64,000 nucleotides of DNA, taken from assembly GCF_904849725.1 (NCBI RefSeq), contig NC_058523.1:199977689-200041688 (forward strand). Reading direction: 5' to 3'. The DNA comes from Hordeum vulgare subsp. vulgare. Lineage: Eukaryota; Streptophyta; Magnoliopsida; Poales; Poaceae. Each line of letters begins with the position of its first letter. The first letter of the stretch is position 1. Shown one piece after another: positions 21,400 through 32,603 of this stretch. Position numbers and translations under genes: made by a program. Below the pieces are notes generated by a model, which was not told the origin of the DNA, ran no database searches, and saw only the letters and a program-made list of their open reading frames with translations.

Positions 21400-22495
21400 C
21401 GTGTTTGCTTTTTGCGTATCATAGGTGGTGGTCCAGGCGCTCTAACCCTCCTCGGGGTGCCAGCTCCAAGCGTCCCTCTTCAGATGTTTCCGAAGGTTCT
21501 AAAGCACCCAAGTGCAATTTCAAGAAGACTGCTCACAAGCCGAGAAATACAGTTGACTGGAACACCATGCCACTTGCTGAGTTTCAGCTGCGTCGCAAGG
21601 TCAATCCCTACAACAGCAATAGGGAACAGTTAACTGGAGGTGATCTGTTCTGGAATAAAGACCAGTTTCTTATCTTTGAAGATGTCATGAAAAAAAAGAA
21701 GAATATGTATGTTCATGTGCAGTGGATTGATTTCAATCATCTGAAGAAAGACCTTGCTTACTTTGGGAGGCTCTATCCGTAGTGGACCAGCTTCAGATTG
21801 AGGAGCTCATCACCTTTTAGCAAGACTTTGATTATAAGGTAGTGGCACACTTCTTCGCTACTTTTGACTTTCACACTGATGATGACCGCACCATGACCTG
21901 GTTGACGAATGGGACAGTGTTGTCTCCTACATGGAAGGATTTCATGAATCTTCTGCAGGTTCGAGATAAGGGGCTTCACCACCCAGTTGGCTTGCACCCA
22001 CATGCCAACCCTACTGCTATTGCCAAGGAGAAGTTGCTGCCAAACTACATTGTGAAGCAAACCCCATCTGGTGAGGTCTCCTATGTTATGAACCATTTTC
22101 TGGATGTGATGCACCGCATTTTCGCAACACCCTATTTCCTAGAGTTGGCAACAAGGAACAGGTCCACTCATACCTGGTAGATATGCTCCTCATGTGTCAG
22201 AAGGGGCGAACTCACCCCTCTGAACCACTAGATGTCTCTCATGTTCTATGGAGCAAGCTGTCCTCCGCGGTCTTCAACCGTAAGCTCCCAATCTACGGTC
22301 CTTACCTGTTCTATCTCATCAAGATGACGTGGGCCAAGAAATTTCCAGATTTTGAGTTTGCTACCCCTAATTTCATTCGCCATGAGCCCATCAAACTGCG
22401 TCAGAAGACAAATTGGCAAACACCTCCACTACACCTGCTGCCGCTAGAGATTCAAATGAGAATGTGGCTCCTGCTGAGGATGAGGCTGCTCTAGA
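21400..22495 (+). pseudogene. Third ORF of SIRE-type copia (env-like position)
   Basis: The region between RNase H and the 3' LTR encodes a broken but readable protein in three frames. It reads PLAEFQLRRKVNPYNSNRE and MYVHVQWIDFNHLKKDLAYF (frame of 21387). It continues FFATFDFHTDDDRTMTWLTN, LSPTWKDFMNLLQVRDKGLH and FLDVMHRIFATPYF (frame of 21842). It ends EPLDVSHVLWSKLSSAVFNR and LPIYGPYLFYLIKMTWAKKF (frame of 22183). I recognise this as the widespread plant retrotransposon third-ORF protein found downstream of pol in Maximus/SIRE elements, at the position called env-like. I see no signal peptide or clear transmembrane segment, so an envelope role is not supported here. The stretch 22500-23300 after it contains no recognised gene. 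Confidence 0.72.
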
Positions 22496-23317
22496 GTCAC
22501 ATATGCCTTCCTCGGCCGAGCCGTCATGGGCCAAAAGTCTCACTGACATGATGAAGACCTTGTTCTGCATGTAGGCCAAGGGACAGTACAAGACCCATGT
22601 CGCTCTGGAGGAGAGTCGCCAGCGTGACAAGATGATCACGAGGAAGCTTGATATGCATATCTCCAGTGGATCTGAGCGAGAGATCACCCCGGAGGGTGAG
22701 TGGATGCAGAGAACCAGATGCAGTGGGCTGTGTCTGAGGAGGAGACCGGCGATGACTCATATGAGGAGTATGTTCAGGAGGAGACCGAAGACTGATGGCT
22801 ATATTCTCTCCAGTTCGAGCTACCACTTATGTCGTAGGTGTCCTCTCTGCCTTTTTGGTGTCCCGATGACAAAGGGGGAGAGAGTGTAGGATTTGCTCAT
22901 TTTCTCGCTTTCGTGGTTATTTGGTTTGTTGAACTTTAGTTGCTTTCGCTGTTTGTCTTTGCTTTATGGGTGAGACTATGAGACGTAAGACTTTTATCAT
23001 ATGGTGTGAGACATATGCTATATCTTCCCTATCCTTTGTCACATTATTATCTTTTTATTAATATCTTGTGAGTCTTATTATCTCTTGACTTATCTTCATG
23101 CTCATATGCTATGACTTGCTTCCATTTATAACTATCTAATCTATTATGTAGCAAGGATTGCTTAGTCTATAAAATCTAGGGGGAGTGCTCTTTCCTTGGT
23201 TGTGTGTTGGTATGCACACACCTAGGGGGAGCTTGTCCCTAGTTTTTAGATTTTGGGATTTGCATATGCCATCTCTATATCCTTTATGTGCAAATCCTGT
23301 ATGGTCATCAATCCACC

Positions 23318-23330
23318 AGAAAGGGGGAGA
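23318..23330 (+). other. Polypurine tract of SIRE copia
   Basis: The purine run agaaagggggaga ends one base before the 3' LTR start at 23332. This is the plus-strand priming site. Confidence 0.88.
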
Positions 23331-23331
23331 T

Positions 23332-24644
23332 TGTTAGGGCATATTTCTTCCTAAGTGGTTTTAGTGATTGATGACAATGCATGTGTGGACTAATCGTGTG
23401 CATTGAGCATTTCAGATGATTCATATCTAGGCACAAGACGATTTGATGCCCCTCGGAATCTCTCGAAGACGGTTGCTTTCTATGTTTCTCTTTGGTGGTT
23501 TTGAGTCATAGGAAAGCCGTACTATTAAGAGGGGGTCCGCATCGGAAAGGTGTGGGTGGAATCATCACGTACACTTAGTGCTTCACCTTTTTTTTGGCAC
23601 AATGGAGCTCCATACTCATATTTATTGTCTATGCAGAAGGGCCGGCGGTAGTAATTTTTACTACCGCTCCAAGAGAGGCACTACCGTTCTCAGTGCGGTA
23701 GTAATTTTTTACTACCGCTGTGACGGACTTTTTCGCATACTCCCCCCCCCCCCCGCAGTAGTAGGCACGGTAGTAATTTATTACTACCATGGTTGGTGAG
23801 GTGCACAGCGGTAGTACCACTCTTAGGAGCAGTAGTACCGCTCCCAGAGCGTTAGTACCGCTTGTCTATTACTGTGGTAGGTGGGTAATGGTTGGATCTG
23901 AGCCCCCCACTATATAAAGGTATCTTCTTCTTCGAGGAGCTTACCTTCAACCTCTCTAACCTCCATTGTTTCTCCATAAGCTTACTTTCGCCCGATCTCT
24001 CTCTAGCCAATCAAACTTGTTGATTTTCTAGGGATTGCTTGAGAGGGCCTTGATCTACACTTCCACAAAGAGATATTTGATTCCCCACTAATCCCTTGCG
24101 GATCTTGTTACTCTTGGGTGTTTTGAGCAACCTAGACGGTTGAGGTCACCTCGGAGCCACATGTCATTGTGGTGAAGCTTCATGGTCTAGTTGGGAGCCT
24201 CCAAGCTTTGTGTGGAGATAGCCCCAACCTTGTTTGTAAAGGTCCGATCACCGCCTTCAAGGGCACCAATAGTGGAATCACAACACCTCGCATTGTGTGA
24301 GGGCGTGAGGAGAATATGGTGGCCCTAGTGGCTTCTTGGGGATCATTGAGCCTCCACACCGCTCCAACGAGGACATACTTCCTGTCAAATGGAAGGAACT
24401 TCGGTAACACATCCTCGTCTCCACCGGTTCCACTTGTGGTTATCTCTTACCTTTACTTTTACTTGTTGTAGTTGTGGTGTATTCTTTGCTTGCACTTATT
24501 ATCGTTGTAGTTAGCATCATATAGGTTGCTCATCTAATAGTTCACATAGAGAACCTTTTGTTGCTAACGTCAATTTGTTAAGATAAGCTAAAAATTGGTA
24601 GTTGCCTATTCACCCTCCGCTAGTCAACCATATTGATCCTTTCA
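23332..24644 (+). repeat. 3' LTR of plus-strand SIRE copia
   Basis: It begins TGTTAGGGCATATTTC and ends TTGATCCTTTCA, matching 12867-14217. It includes a run of about twelve C at 23743-23755 and its own palindromic array at 23644-23872. Confidence 0.95.
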
Positions 24645-24649
24645 CTAAC

Positions 24650-24939
24650 TTTGAGCATTTGAGCAATTAGTTCATTTTACTACCTCAACCCCTTCTAATA
24701 GTATTGGCTTTCCTATGGACTCAAAAAGTGATTTCTCAGAAATATAAAATGAAGAGTCTTCTATCTTGAAGCTTGAGCCAATATTATTCGTTTCTTGCAT
24801 CAAGGGGCATCTCCACAAAAACCTTAAGCCATAGAATCTTCTAAACTTCTCTGAAATATATTAGGAAAACACATTAGTCCAATGATGCTTATGTTGTGAT
24901 CAATTATCGAAACCACCCTAGGGAGAAATTGTGCTTTCA
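24650..24939 (-). repeat. LTR of minus-strand copia, outer part
   Basis: This continues the LTR broken at 12866 after the TSD copy ctaac. On the minus strand it begins TGAAAGCACAATTTCTCCC, a start typical of SIRE-type LTRs. The outer boundary at 24939 adjoins the CACTA sequence. Confidence 0.8.
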
Positions 24940-25374
24940 ATATGATGACGAGACCCCGCCATAGGTTGGCAATTGCAAGAGTTGGGTCCTGTTGTGGCCG
25001 AAGAGTCTCCTTCGTTTGAAGGCGGTCGGGACCACACCAATAACCAAGCAACAACCTTTGGAAGGTATGAACACCACCACACCACCTACCCAATTAGCGA
25101 CGCCTATCGTGTCGGGTGATAGCGGACGACGTGAGGAAGAGGATCCATTAGTGGATGATGACGTCGCCACCGTCGAAGAAGCAACAGATGATGGCATGGA
25201 CAACGGTGATTACTATCTATAGTATCTCAATACCAATGGCTATGAGTTATCTGTAGCGCTGGGATAACAACACTACTGCTACAAGTTAGATGTAGCACCG
25301 TACTAGTAGTGTTGGTGCCCGTGCTACTGCTAGCCAAAAAACCAACGCTACCAGTATGCTTTTGCCTAGTAGTG
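24940..25374. mobile_element. Right end of a CACTA (En/Spm) DNA transposon
   Basis: The segment ends CCTAGTAGTG, the inverted form of the CACTACTAG terminus of Triticeae CACTA elements. The last 130 bases contain several degenerate subterminal motifs (gtagcactg-like: tgtagcgctggg, ctactgctac, gtgctactgctagcc, gctaccag). A frame at 24992-25222 ends DDDVATVEEATDDGMDNGDYYL; it may be the tail of a CACTA-encoded protein but I do not recognise it. The rest of the element is displaced beyond the left edge by the nested insertions. Confidence 0.72.
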
Positions 25375-26314
25375 TTGATCTATCCTTCTTTCACCACATT
25401 TCAAGTTGGGAAGATTTCAAATATTTCAAAGAGGTCTCTTGCCAAATTTGATCTTGATCTGGATTTATTAAGCCCTCCAAATAAATCGTTTTGGTGTCTC
25501 TTTTCTTTCCTTCTTTTATTTTCCTTCTTTCTAAATCAGCCGAGCCTACAACCAAGCTAGCCCCTAAGGCCGAGCCTATCCTCACCTCTCTCCCGACTAA
25601 ACCATAGTTGCCCCAATCAATGTCCTTGATCCCCTCATGCTCCTTCGATAGCGTCATGCACAACACATGCACACGTCTCACAACAGAGTCGAGCCCCCTC
25701 ATGTTCGATCCCCTCGTCCTCGACCTCGGCATCGTGCCAGGGCACCCCTCGGGTCAACGACCCTGGGCCACCGCCGCGCCTCAGCCTCGTTCTCGTATCG
25801 CCAGCGAGGCCCCCGTCTTAGCATCATGCCTTGGCGTCTGTCCTCCTTTCTATGGTCGTGCTCCTCCTTTGGTCGCCACATGCTCACCTTACGCTGACCC
25901 TTGCCTTGTCTACCACCGCTGCTATCACCTCCTTGCCGCTGCTCTGCACCTCCTCTGCTTCTATTGCCTCTTCCTCCCATCTTTGCTCAAGCTTGCCCCT
26001 ACTACCTCGTGTTTTCTCCTCTGACCGCGCAACACCCGACTCCCCCCGATCTCCTCACTTAGCGTTCGACCATGCTGCCATGCGTCGTGTCAACCGGTGA
26101 GATGGTGTTTGCAAGCGATGCCCACAACCGCCAATTCCTCCGCCTATCCCATCTGCTCGCCCCGCCTCCGCAACTGCTCGCTGCCTCCACCACTTCACCT
26201 CCTCCATGTTTTCCCCACGGGACGTCCTCTGCAATGGACACCAGCAACAACACGATGCCCTGTCATGCATCGGGTTGCTCATGTAGACTGCGGCGCCTAG
26301 ACCCGAACACATGA
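25375..26314. other. Unassigned stretch, AT-rich then GC-rich
   Basis: The first 180 bases are T-rich, followed by C-rich sequence with words such as ccgagcctatcc and ccgctgctatcacc. The texture resembles the GC-rich first third of Triticeae chromovirus LTRs, like 42900-43850 and 50000-51000. It could therefore be the displaced 5' part of the LTR that resumes at 28906. I found no start boundary or TSD, so this is inference only. Its short open frames have no recognisable motif. Confidence 0.4.
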
Positions 26315-26375
26315 TATTCCATGAGTCACGGCAGAAGAAAATGATATCCTAAAGACACCTTTCTCGAAAGAGGAG

Positions 26376-27780
26376 GTGAGAGCAGCAGTGTTTCAAATGG
26401 AACATAACGAAGCTCCAGGCCCAGATAGTTTCCCCGCAAAATTCTATCAGGATTTTGGGGATATAATCAAGACCGACCTTTTGGAATTATTCAATTGTTT
26501 TCACGCCGATGGACTAGACCTATTCAGACTTAATTTTAGTGAGATAGTCTTGTTGCAAAATATTAAGGAGGCTGAATGAATCCAGCAGTTCACACCTATA
26601 TGCCTTTTTAATGTTAGTTTCAAGATTTTAACCGAAGTAGGTACAAATAGGTTCAACTCAGTAGCTGACCATCTTGTTTGTCCATCTCAAATGGCATTCA
26701 TGCAAGGAAGAAATATACTCGATGGCGTAGTAATGTTGCATGAGACTATTCACGATATGCATGAGAAAAATATGAGTGGGGTAGTATTCTAGATCGGCTT
26801 TGAAAAAGCCTATGACAATGTTGAATGGTCTTTCCTCGAATAGGCCCTTAGAATGAAAGGTTATTCCGATAAAGGGTGCCAGTGGATCCATATCTTTTAA
26901 CTCGAGGTAGTGTGGCCATCAAAGTCAATCATGAAGTAGGCCATTACTTTGAGACAAAAAAATAATATGACAAGGTGGCCCCATGTCCCCAATTTTATTT
27001 AACATTCTCGCTGACATGTTGGCTATTCTGATTGAGCATGCCAAGCAGGACGACTAGATTGCACGAGTAGTGCCACACCTTGTGGATGGTGGCCTCTCTA
27101 TTGTGTAGTATGCTGATGAAACAATTCTTTTTATGGAACATGACCTCGACAAGGCTCGAAACATGAAACTCTTACTTTCAGCATTTGAGTAAATGCCGGG
27201 TCTCAAAATCAACTTCTATAAAGGCGAAATTTTCTGCTTTGGAGATGCTGCTGATGCGGCTCCAATTATTCTGACCTGTTAGGTTGTGCACATGGAAATT
27301 CCCAATTAAATATCTGGGAATACCGATCCACTATCGGTGTCTCACTATTGCAGATTGGAAATCCTCTAGGAGCATTTAGAGAAATGCTTGAGCAGTTAGG
27401 AAGGCAAGATGCTCTCACTTGGAGGACAACTTGTTTTGATTAACTCTGTCCTTACCAATATGGTTCTATATATGCTTTCTTTTTTGCAACTCCCAAAAGG
27501 GGTGCTCCAAAGACTCGACTATTTAAGATCCTGATTTTTTTGGCACGGATATGGCAAAAAGAAAAAATATAGGTTGGCCAAATGGAGCGTGGTTTGTAGG
27601 CCAAAAGACCAAGGTGACCTTGGAATTGATGACGTGGAGGTCAAGAATGTGGCCCTACTTAGTAAATGGTTGTTCAAACTTCTTACTAAGGATGGTGTTT
27701 TGCAAACCATGTTGTGCAACAAGTATATAGACCAAAAAGTAGTGGTTCAAGCCTATTGAAAACCCGGCGACTCACACTTT
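26376..27780 (+). pseudogene. LINE reverse transcriptase
   Basis: The readable frame AVFQMEHNEAPGPDSFPAKF starts at 26382 and continues to FNCFHADGLDLFRLNFSEIV. This is the conserved non-LTR RT block with the APGPD motif. Stops and frameshifts follow. The catalytic box reads QYADETILFM (27106-27135), where YADE replaces the usual YADD, so the second Asp is lost. Then MPGLKINFYKGEIFCFGDAA gives the conserved thumb-side segment. The enzyme would carry out target-primed reverse transcription. Confidence 0.85.
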
Positions 27781-28099
27781 TCGGCTGCCCTAATGGCGTC
27801 AAAGAAACATCTCTTTCTCTTTGGGTCTTTCGCGATAAAGGATGGCTCAGAGATTCGATTTTGGGAAGACAAATGTCTAGGCAATGCCAGTATCCAAGAA
27901 CAATACCCAACTTTATACGACATTGATCACAATAAAAATAATAGCATTACACATGTGCTTGGTTCATCCCTGCCGAATATTTCATTCAGGCGGGATTTGA
28001 GTGGCCCCCGTCTTATGGCATGGCATAATATTTTATCCTATCTAGATTCAATTGTTTTGAGATAAGGCTGGGATGTTTTCCACTGGAACCTTACTTCGT

Positions 28100-28546
28100 C
28101 GGGGTCTTTCACAGTAGACTATATATATCGTGTGTTAATGCATTCTGAGGTACTAGTGAGTAATAACAAGAAAATTTGTAAGTCAAATATTCCACTGGAA
28201 GTTAAAATATTCATCTCGTATCTTCGTAGGGGAGTTGTGCTAACCAAAGATACCCTTGCATGGCATAACTGGCCAAGAAGTAAGCAATGTTGCTTTTGTT
28301 CTCATGATGACACAATTAAGCACCTTTTTCCAATGCAAGTTTGCACGTGCTACATGGTCAATCATCCAAATAGCGTCAAATTTATATCCACCCACAAGTG
28401 TTGCGAATATGTTTGGTCATTGGTTGGACGATATCCCAAATAGATTCAAAACACTATTAAGGGTGGGAGCATATGCCTTACTTTGGTCGCTTTGGCTATG
28501 TAGAAACGATATAATTTTTAATGACATAATTGCTTCTCCTCTATAG
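28100..28546 (+). pseudogene. LINE C-terminal zinc-binding region (zf-RVT)
   Basis: The frame reads PLEVKIFISYLRRGVVLTKD followed by NWPRSKQCCFCSHDDTIKHLF, matching the zf-RVT domain at the end of plant L1 ORF2 proteins (C-x2-C ... H-x-x-F pattern). A frameshift near 28330 carries the end into the frame ATWSIIQIASNLYPP. The 3' UTR follows to 28905. Confidence 0.78.
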
Positions 28547-28905
28547 GTTATTCTCCATTGTACACACTTTCTTCATATGTGGTGCATGCTATAACGAACA
28601 GAGCACCAACCGATGTTCAAGGCGGTGTGTACGCGGTTGGAGCAGGCGGCTATGGAGGTTTTTCCCCAACATGGGTGGAAGCATAATCTCCAGATCGACC
28701 CTCCTTCATTTTCAACATAGGTATATTGTCGGTCTATAGGACTCTATTGTTGCCGATTTGTCTTTTTGTTACTTTTCCTTTCTTAGACTTTGGGTGTTTG
28801 GCTGTGTTCATCCTAGTTATGCAAAGGTCGGGTGATACTCATAATGTTTTGTATTCGCTTGATGCTACATTTTAAGATAATGAATCGCCCTTTATCGGAA
28901 AAAGG

Positions 28906-30062
28906 TCTCTACGACGCCCTTGTGTTGTTGCCATGTGAGTGCAGCTACCTTTGTCCACCACAAGTACGCCTCCATCACCCTCAAGCTGTTCATTTTGGCA
29001 TTGGCTCCGAGACCTCCACATCATGGCTAGAACCACACTGAGTTGATGCTCATTTCCATTGTTCACGAAGGCCGCCATGAATGCAAGATGCAATCCCAAG
29101 ACCTTCTGTCAAGGAACCATCGCTCCGTTGCTTGCTACACACCAAGTACCCTAAAGACCACTCTGACACCAAGTACCTATATGCATGGATATGCCAAGAT
29201 TGACTACACGGAGGCCAGGTCTCGCAAGACCCGAACCTCGACGAGTCTCGCGAGTACTACTACTTCCACTACGACGTGCAAGGACATCAAATTCGCCAGG
29301 TTCTTTTCCGAAACATCCACCACTACTTTCGTGACAATGCCTTGAACATCTACACCGCATCGACTTGATCCGTTCCAAATTTGCAAACTTCAAAGCTTTA
29401 ACGTTCATACGACGCCCATGGTCGAATGCATCTTTGTATGAAATTCCTGTGTTGGCATCGCATCCAAATTGTTACATGCACGTTCCTCATTTGCCATAGC
29501 ACCAACATGTGGGAACTGAAATCCAGGATAACTCCCCATCACTCTTGCATGTTCCGCACATCTCACACTTGTTCCTTTGCATTGGTATCTCAATCAAGTT
29601 ATCAGAATCGAAATATTGGCGTGACACCATTTTCGTTTTTGTTGCCGTGGCACCCAATCCTTTTCATCATATTATGTAAACATTTTCATAAAATTGCATA
29701 ACACTTGAACACGTCATCCACCTCCATGTCAAAAACATTTAAATTGTTGTTTGAATTTAAATTGCCTAATAGGATGCTAAGATGGTTTATTTCATATCTT
29801 AATATACGTAGCTCCAAATTAAATGAACTATATATGTAAATTGATTATAAAAACATGTAGAATAACATGTTGCACATTATTTTCCTATTTAATAAATAGA
29901 AAATAGTTTAGACAGATCTGAACTAATTACAAAAATTGCATATGTGGTCGTTTGGGAAATTCTATATGTTATTTCTGGCCTCATTTAAAATGCCTAGATA
30001 GATAGTTTAATTATCCTTCACCTCTTGCCATGATATAACATTTAAACTTGTCATGTACCTAA
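28906..30062 (+). repeat. Chromovirus A LTR, middle part
   Basis: The block around 29900-30062 matches the solo LTR at 45120-45260 (tttaaaatgcctagatagatag and cacctcttgcca). Upstream text, including tcctatttaataaatag and cagatctgaac, is typical of long Triticeae chromovirus LTRs. It is broken at 30062 by a copia element and resumes at 37924. Its start is uncertain because the LINE lies in front of it. Confidence 0.68.
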
Positions 30063-31404
30063 TGTTAGAGATATGCCCTAGAGGCAATCGTGTATGATGA
30101 TATTTCCTATGTGTTTATGAATAAAGATAGTGCTTGGACATTATCAATGATGTGTAATGACCAAGTACGTGACTTGTTTGTGAGACTATGCATTGTATGA
30201 TGACTGTCATAAAGAGTCCCTAAACGGAAGGGTTGTTTGGAGGCGCAACGAGTTGGACTAGCATATGACACAGTGGATGATCCGGTTTCACTCGCCATGT
30301 AGCGTTGGATGCTAGCCGCATAATATGACTCAGAAAGATCTGGTTGGATTCGACGTAGTCGAATCCAAGCCAAGAGAAGGTCTGAGTTGCACAAACCCAA
30401 CTATGAGACGTAGCGATAGGTCATCTCTGAGTCTCTAGTACAACATACGTTTTATGTGCTAAGACCTGAGCTGTCGCATGTAATCGGGATGGTGACAGAC
30501 TTGCTTTGGGCCGACCAAACGCTACTCCGTAACTGGGTAGTTACAAAGGTAGGTTTCTGGCTTGTCCAGACCCATGCTGCGAGACATGGTCGAGCAAGAT
30601 GGGATTTGCCCCTCCGATCAAGAGAGATATACTCTCGGCCCCTCGGGTGATCCGACCTGGATAAGCATGGCCATGCGATGAGGATTGTGAGATAATCCGA
30701 ATGCTGGTCGGATTCACCGGAACGAGAAAGAGGTCGTGCGGCAATCAGGATGACCATATCGCCTTGAGAACGACACCGTATATCGTGTGGCAAAGGGAAC
30801 AGAAGTATGAAGTACATGTTCGTCTAACCAGCTTCATCCGACACTTGGAGTCGACACGTCTTGCTAGAGATCGCTACCCACTAGCCGAGTCGAACGTGGT
30901 TTGACTCGTAACCAAGTGAACGAGAACCTACAGGGTCGCACACTTAAGGGAAGGAACACGTGGGGTTTAGGGTCCATGCGAGGCCCAAGAGTTGGGCCTA
31001 CGTCGGACGCCTATATATAGTGGAGGTACAAGACACCTGTTCAATTGATCGCCTCGGTGCCGTCTCTAGGGTTTCACATGAGTTGCGAATAGCCACCTGC
31101 ACCCGCTGCCGACCATGTGATTGGACCTAGCAGTCTGCCGCACGGTGTGTTCCTCCTGCACGTTTGGATACAATTAGAGGGGGTGCACTTGCGCCGCTCC
31201 GGCGACCCTGTACGCGGGATCCGACGACCGGCCTCACGAGGGTGATCGGACCGGCTACACAAGGGAGAACGGACAAGGAGGAGACGAACCACACAGACGC
31301 GTCTAGTGGTAACGATCTATGATCCATCTCCATAGCATGTTCTTGGATGTTCTGCGCGTAGGAATTTTAATTCAAATGGGATGCACCTACGGTAGATCCC
31401 AACA
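30063..31404 (+). repeat. 5' LTR of Tork/TAR copia
   Basis: It begins TGTTAGAGATATGCCC and ends AGATCCCAACA. Relative to the 3' LTR it lacks about 35 bases near 31305 (between gacgc and gtctagtgg). Confidence 0.94.
31012..31019 (+). promoter_or_regulatory. TATA box of Tork/TAR copia LTR
   Basis: The motif tatatata in gcctatatatagtggagg is conserved in the 3' LTR at about 37491-37498. Confidence 0.72.
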
Positions 31405-31405
31405 G

Positions 31406-31417
31406 TGGTATCAGAGC
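31406..31417 (+). other. Primer-binding site (initiator tRNA-Met)
   Basis: TGGTATCAGAGC starts two bases after the LTR end. Confidence 0.93.
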
Positions 31418-31538
31418 CTCTGCTAGTCGTTTTATATTAAGATCGGATGCATATTTGATATGTGGAGGCGGCGGATGAGATCCTTCGTCGTTCATAAGTT
31501 CGGCTATTTGCACGGTTGATGAGATCAACTGCACATCG

Positions 31539-31629
31539 AGGAGTCCTCACGAGGAGACCTCACGAGGAGACCTCCTAAGGAGACCTCTTGAGGAGACCTC
31601 CTGAGGAGACCTCACGAAGAGACCTCACG
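31539..31629 (+). repeat. 13-base minisatellite, seven units
   Basis: Seven 13-base units of the form aggagacctcacg run head to tail, with variants ending ccta, cttg and cctg. Each junction forms a short palindrome of the type CCTCNNGAGG. It lies in the untranslated leader between the PBS and gag. Confidence 0.88.
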
Positions 31630-32603
31630 TGGGGGAGCGCCGTGTGCGTAGCATCTTGTGCCTCATGAGGTGGGGGCTCACGAGGATGGCCTATTCAGAC
31701 CGCCGTGTGCGTAGCGCCTTGTATTTCATACACGATCACACAAACCGGTGGAATGCGACTCTATGGACAAGTTTGTTTTGCAGGTTTGATGTGAATAGTA
31801 TGGCTCATACATATGTGATGCATGTGTGTAATTTAACATGACCTGCGTGTCATGATTGTCAGCCGGTAGGAGCCAAAGAGATTTCATTATATTGTATAAC
31901 GAACCGTGTGTCAACTTGTGTTCCTGTGTAAATTCATTACTAGTAGTGGTAGTTGGAGAACAGAGATCAAGTTCGAGTCTTTGGTGTCCCGGCATGACGG
32001 ACAAGATGGAGTACCGCCCTGGTCATCGGAGTTGGAGCCAGCCATGGAAGGATGTCCATGAAGGACCCATACTATTTCACATATTTTTTTGTTTATATGT
32101 GATTGATATTGTTTCTTATTTCTACACATGTTAGTATGGTAGAAAGATCCCTCATAAATATCAAGCACGTTGCCATTCCGGATGTTGCACCTTCGCACGT
32201 CAAGTACGTCTCGTAGTGGGCTCATAAAATTGAGGTGCTGCTAGATGTCCTTGAACTGGAGGGTTCGTGTCGGACACGGACATGCACTGCATCAGGTTAA
32301 CTTAACAAGGCTATCTAAATAGTTTTGGGCCTTGTGGCAAAGAAGGTCGGGAGCTGGGGTATGAGATACCTACCCGACCAATAGGAGTCGTATAGAGATA
32401 CGATTAGCAAGGAGTTGCTTACTGAAGAGGCAAGTTGTCTAGCACTGATGCTAAATCTCACTAGTCGCTCGCGCTAGACGGATCCTGAATCACTAAGAGT
32501 TTGCGGAGGGATGCCGACTTCAGTGGGAGTAGTTATATTTAAGGCTTGAATTACTCTACATAAACACATTGCTTAGTGATTGCATATTTTCTGTTGTAGC
32601 TCA

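Larger units (their letters stand above)
12867..24644 (+). mobile_element. SIRE/Maximus-type copia retrotransposon, plus strand, full length
   Basis: The 11,778-base element has LTRs at 12867-14217 and 23332-24644 and a perfect TSD ctaac (12862-12866 and 24645-24649). It has a PBS for initiator tRNA-Met and a clear PPT. Its order is gag, protease, integrase, RT, RNase H and a third ORF, the Sirevirus plan. It inserted into the LTR of the minus-strand copia of the same broad lineage. The two LTRs differ at roughly a tenth of positions in the first 150 bases, so the insertion is old. Stops, frameshifts and lost catalytic residues make it inactive. Confidence 0.95.
9422..24939 (-). mobile_element. 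SIRE/Maximus-type copia retrotransposon, minus strand, interrupted and partial
   Basis: Read on the minus strand, the element starts with its 5' LTR at 24939 (TGAAAGCACAATTTCTCCC), which is split by another copia element at 12867-24644. The LTR ends CTACA at 11638. A PBS for initiator tRNA-Met follows, then a long gag (11584 down to 9422). There Tat copy 1 interrupts it; protease, integrase, RT and RNase H must lie left of the window. The bases past 24939 (atatg) would be its TSD. The host beyond is a CACTA end. Confidence 0.85.
26315..28905 (+). mobile_element. 5'-truncated L1-type LINE
   Basis: The segment begins inside the RT domain and lacks the ORF1 and endonuclease regions, as expected of a 5'-truncated insertion. 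It ends in a grass-LINE 3' end (gaatcgccctttatcggaaaaag) with a short A run. RT and the C-terminal zinc-binding domain are both readable but broken by many stops. I could not find a convincing TSD. Confidence 0.82.
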
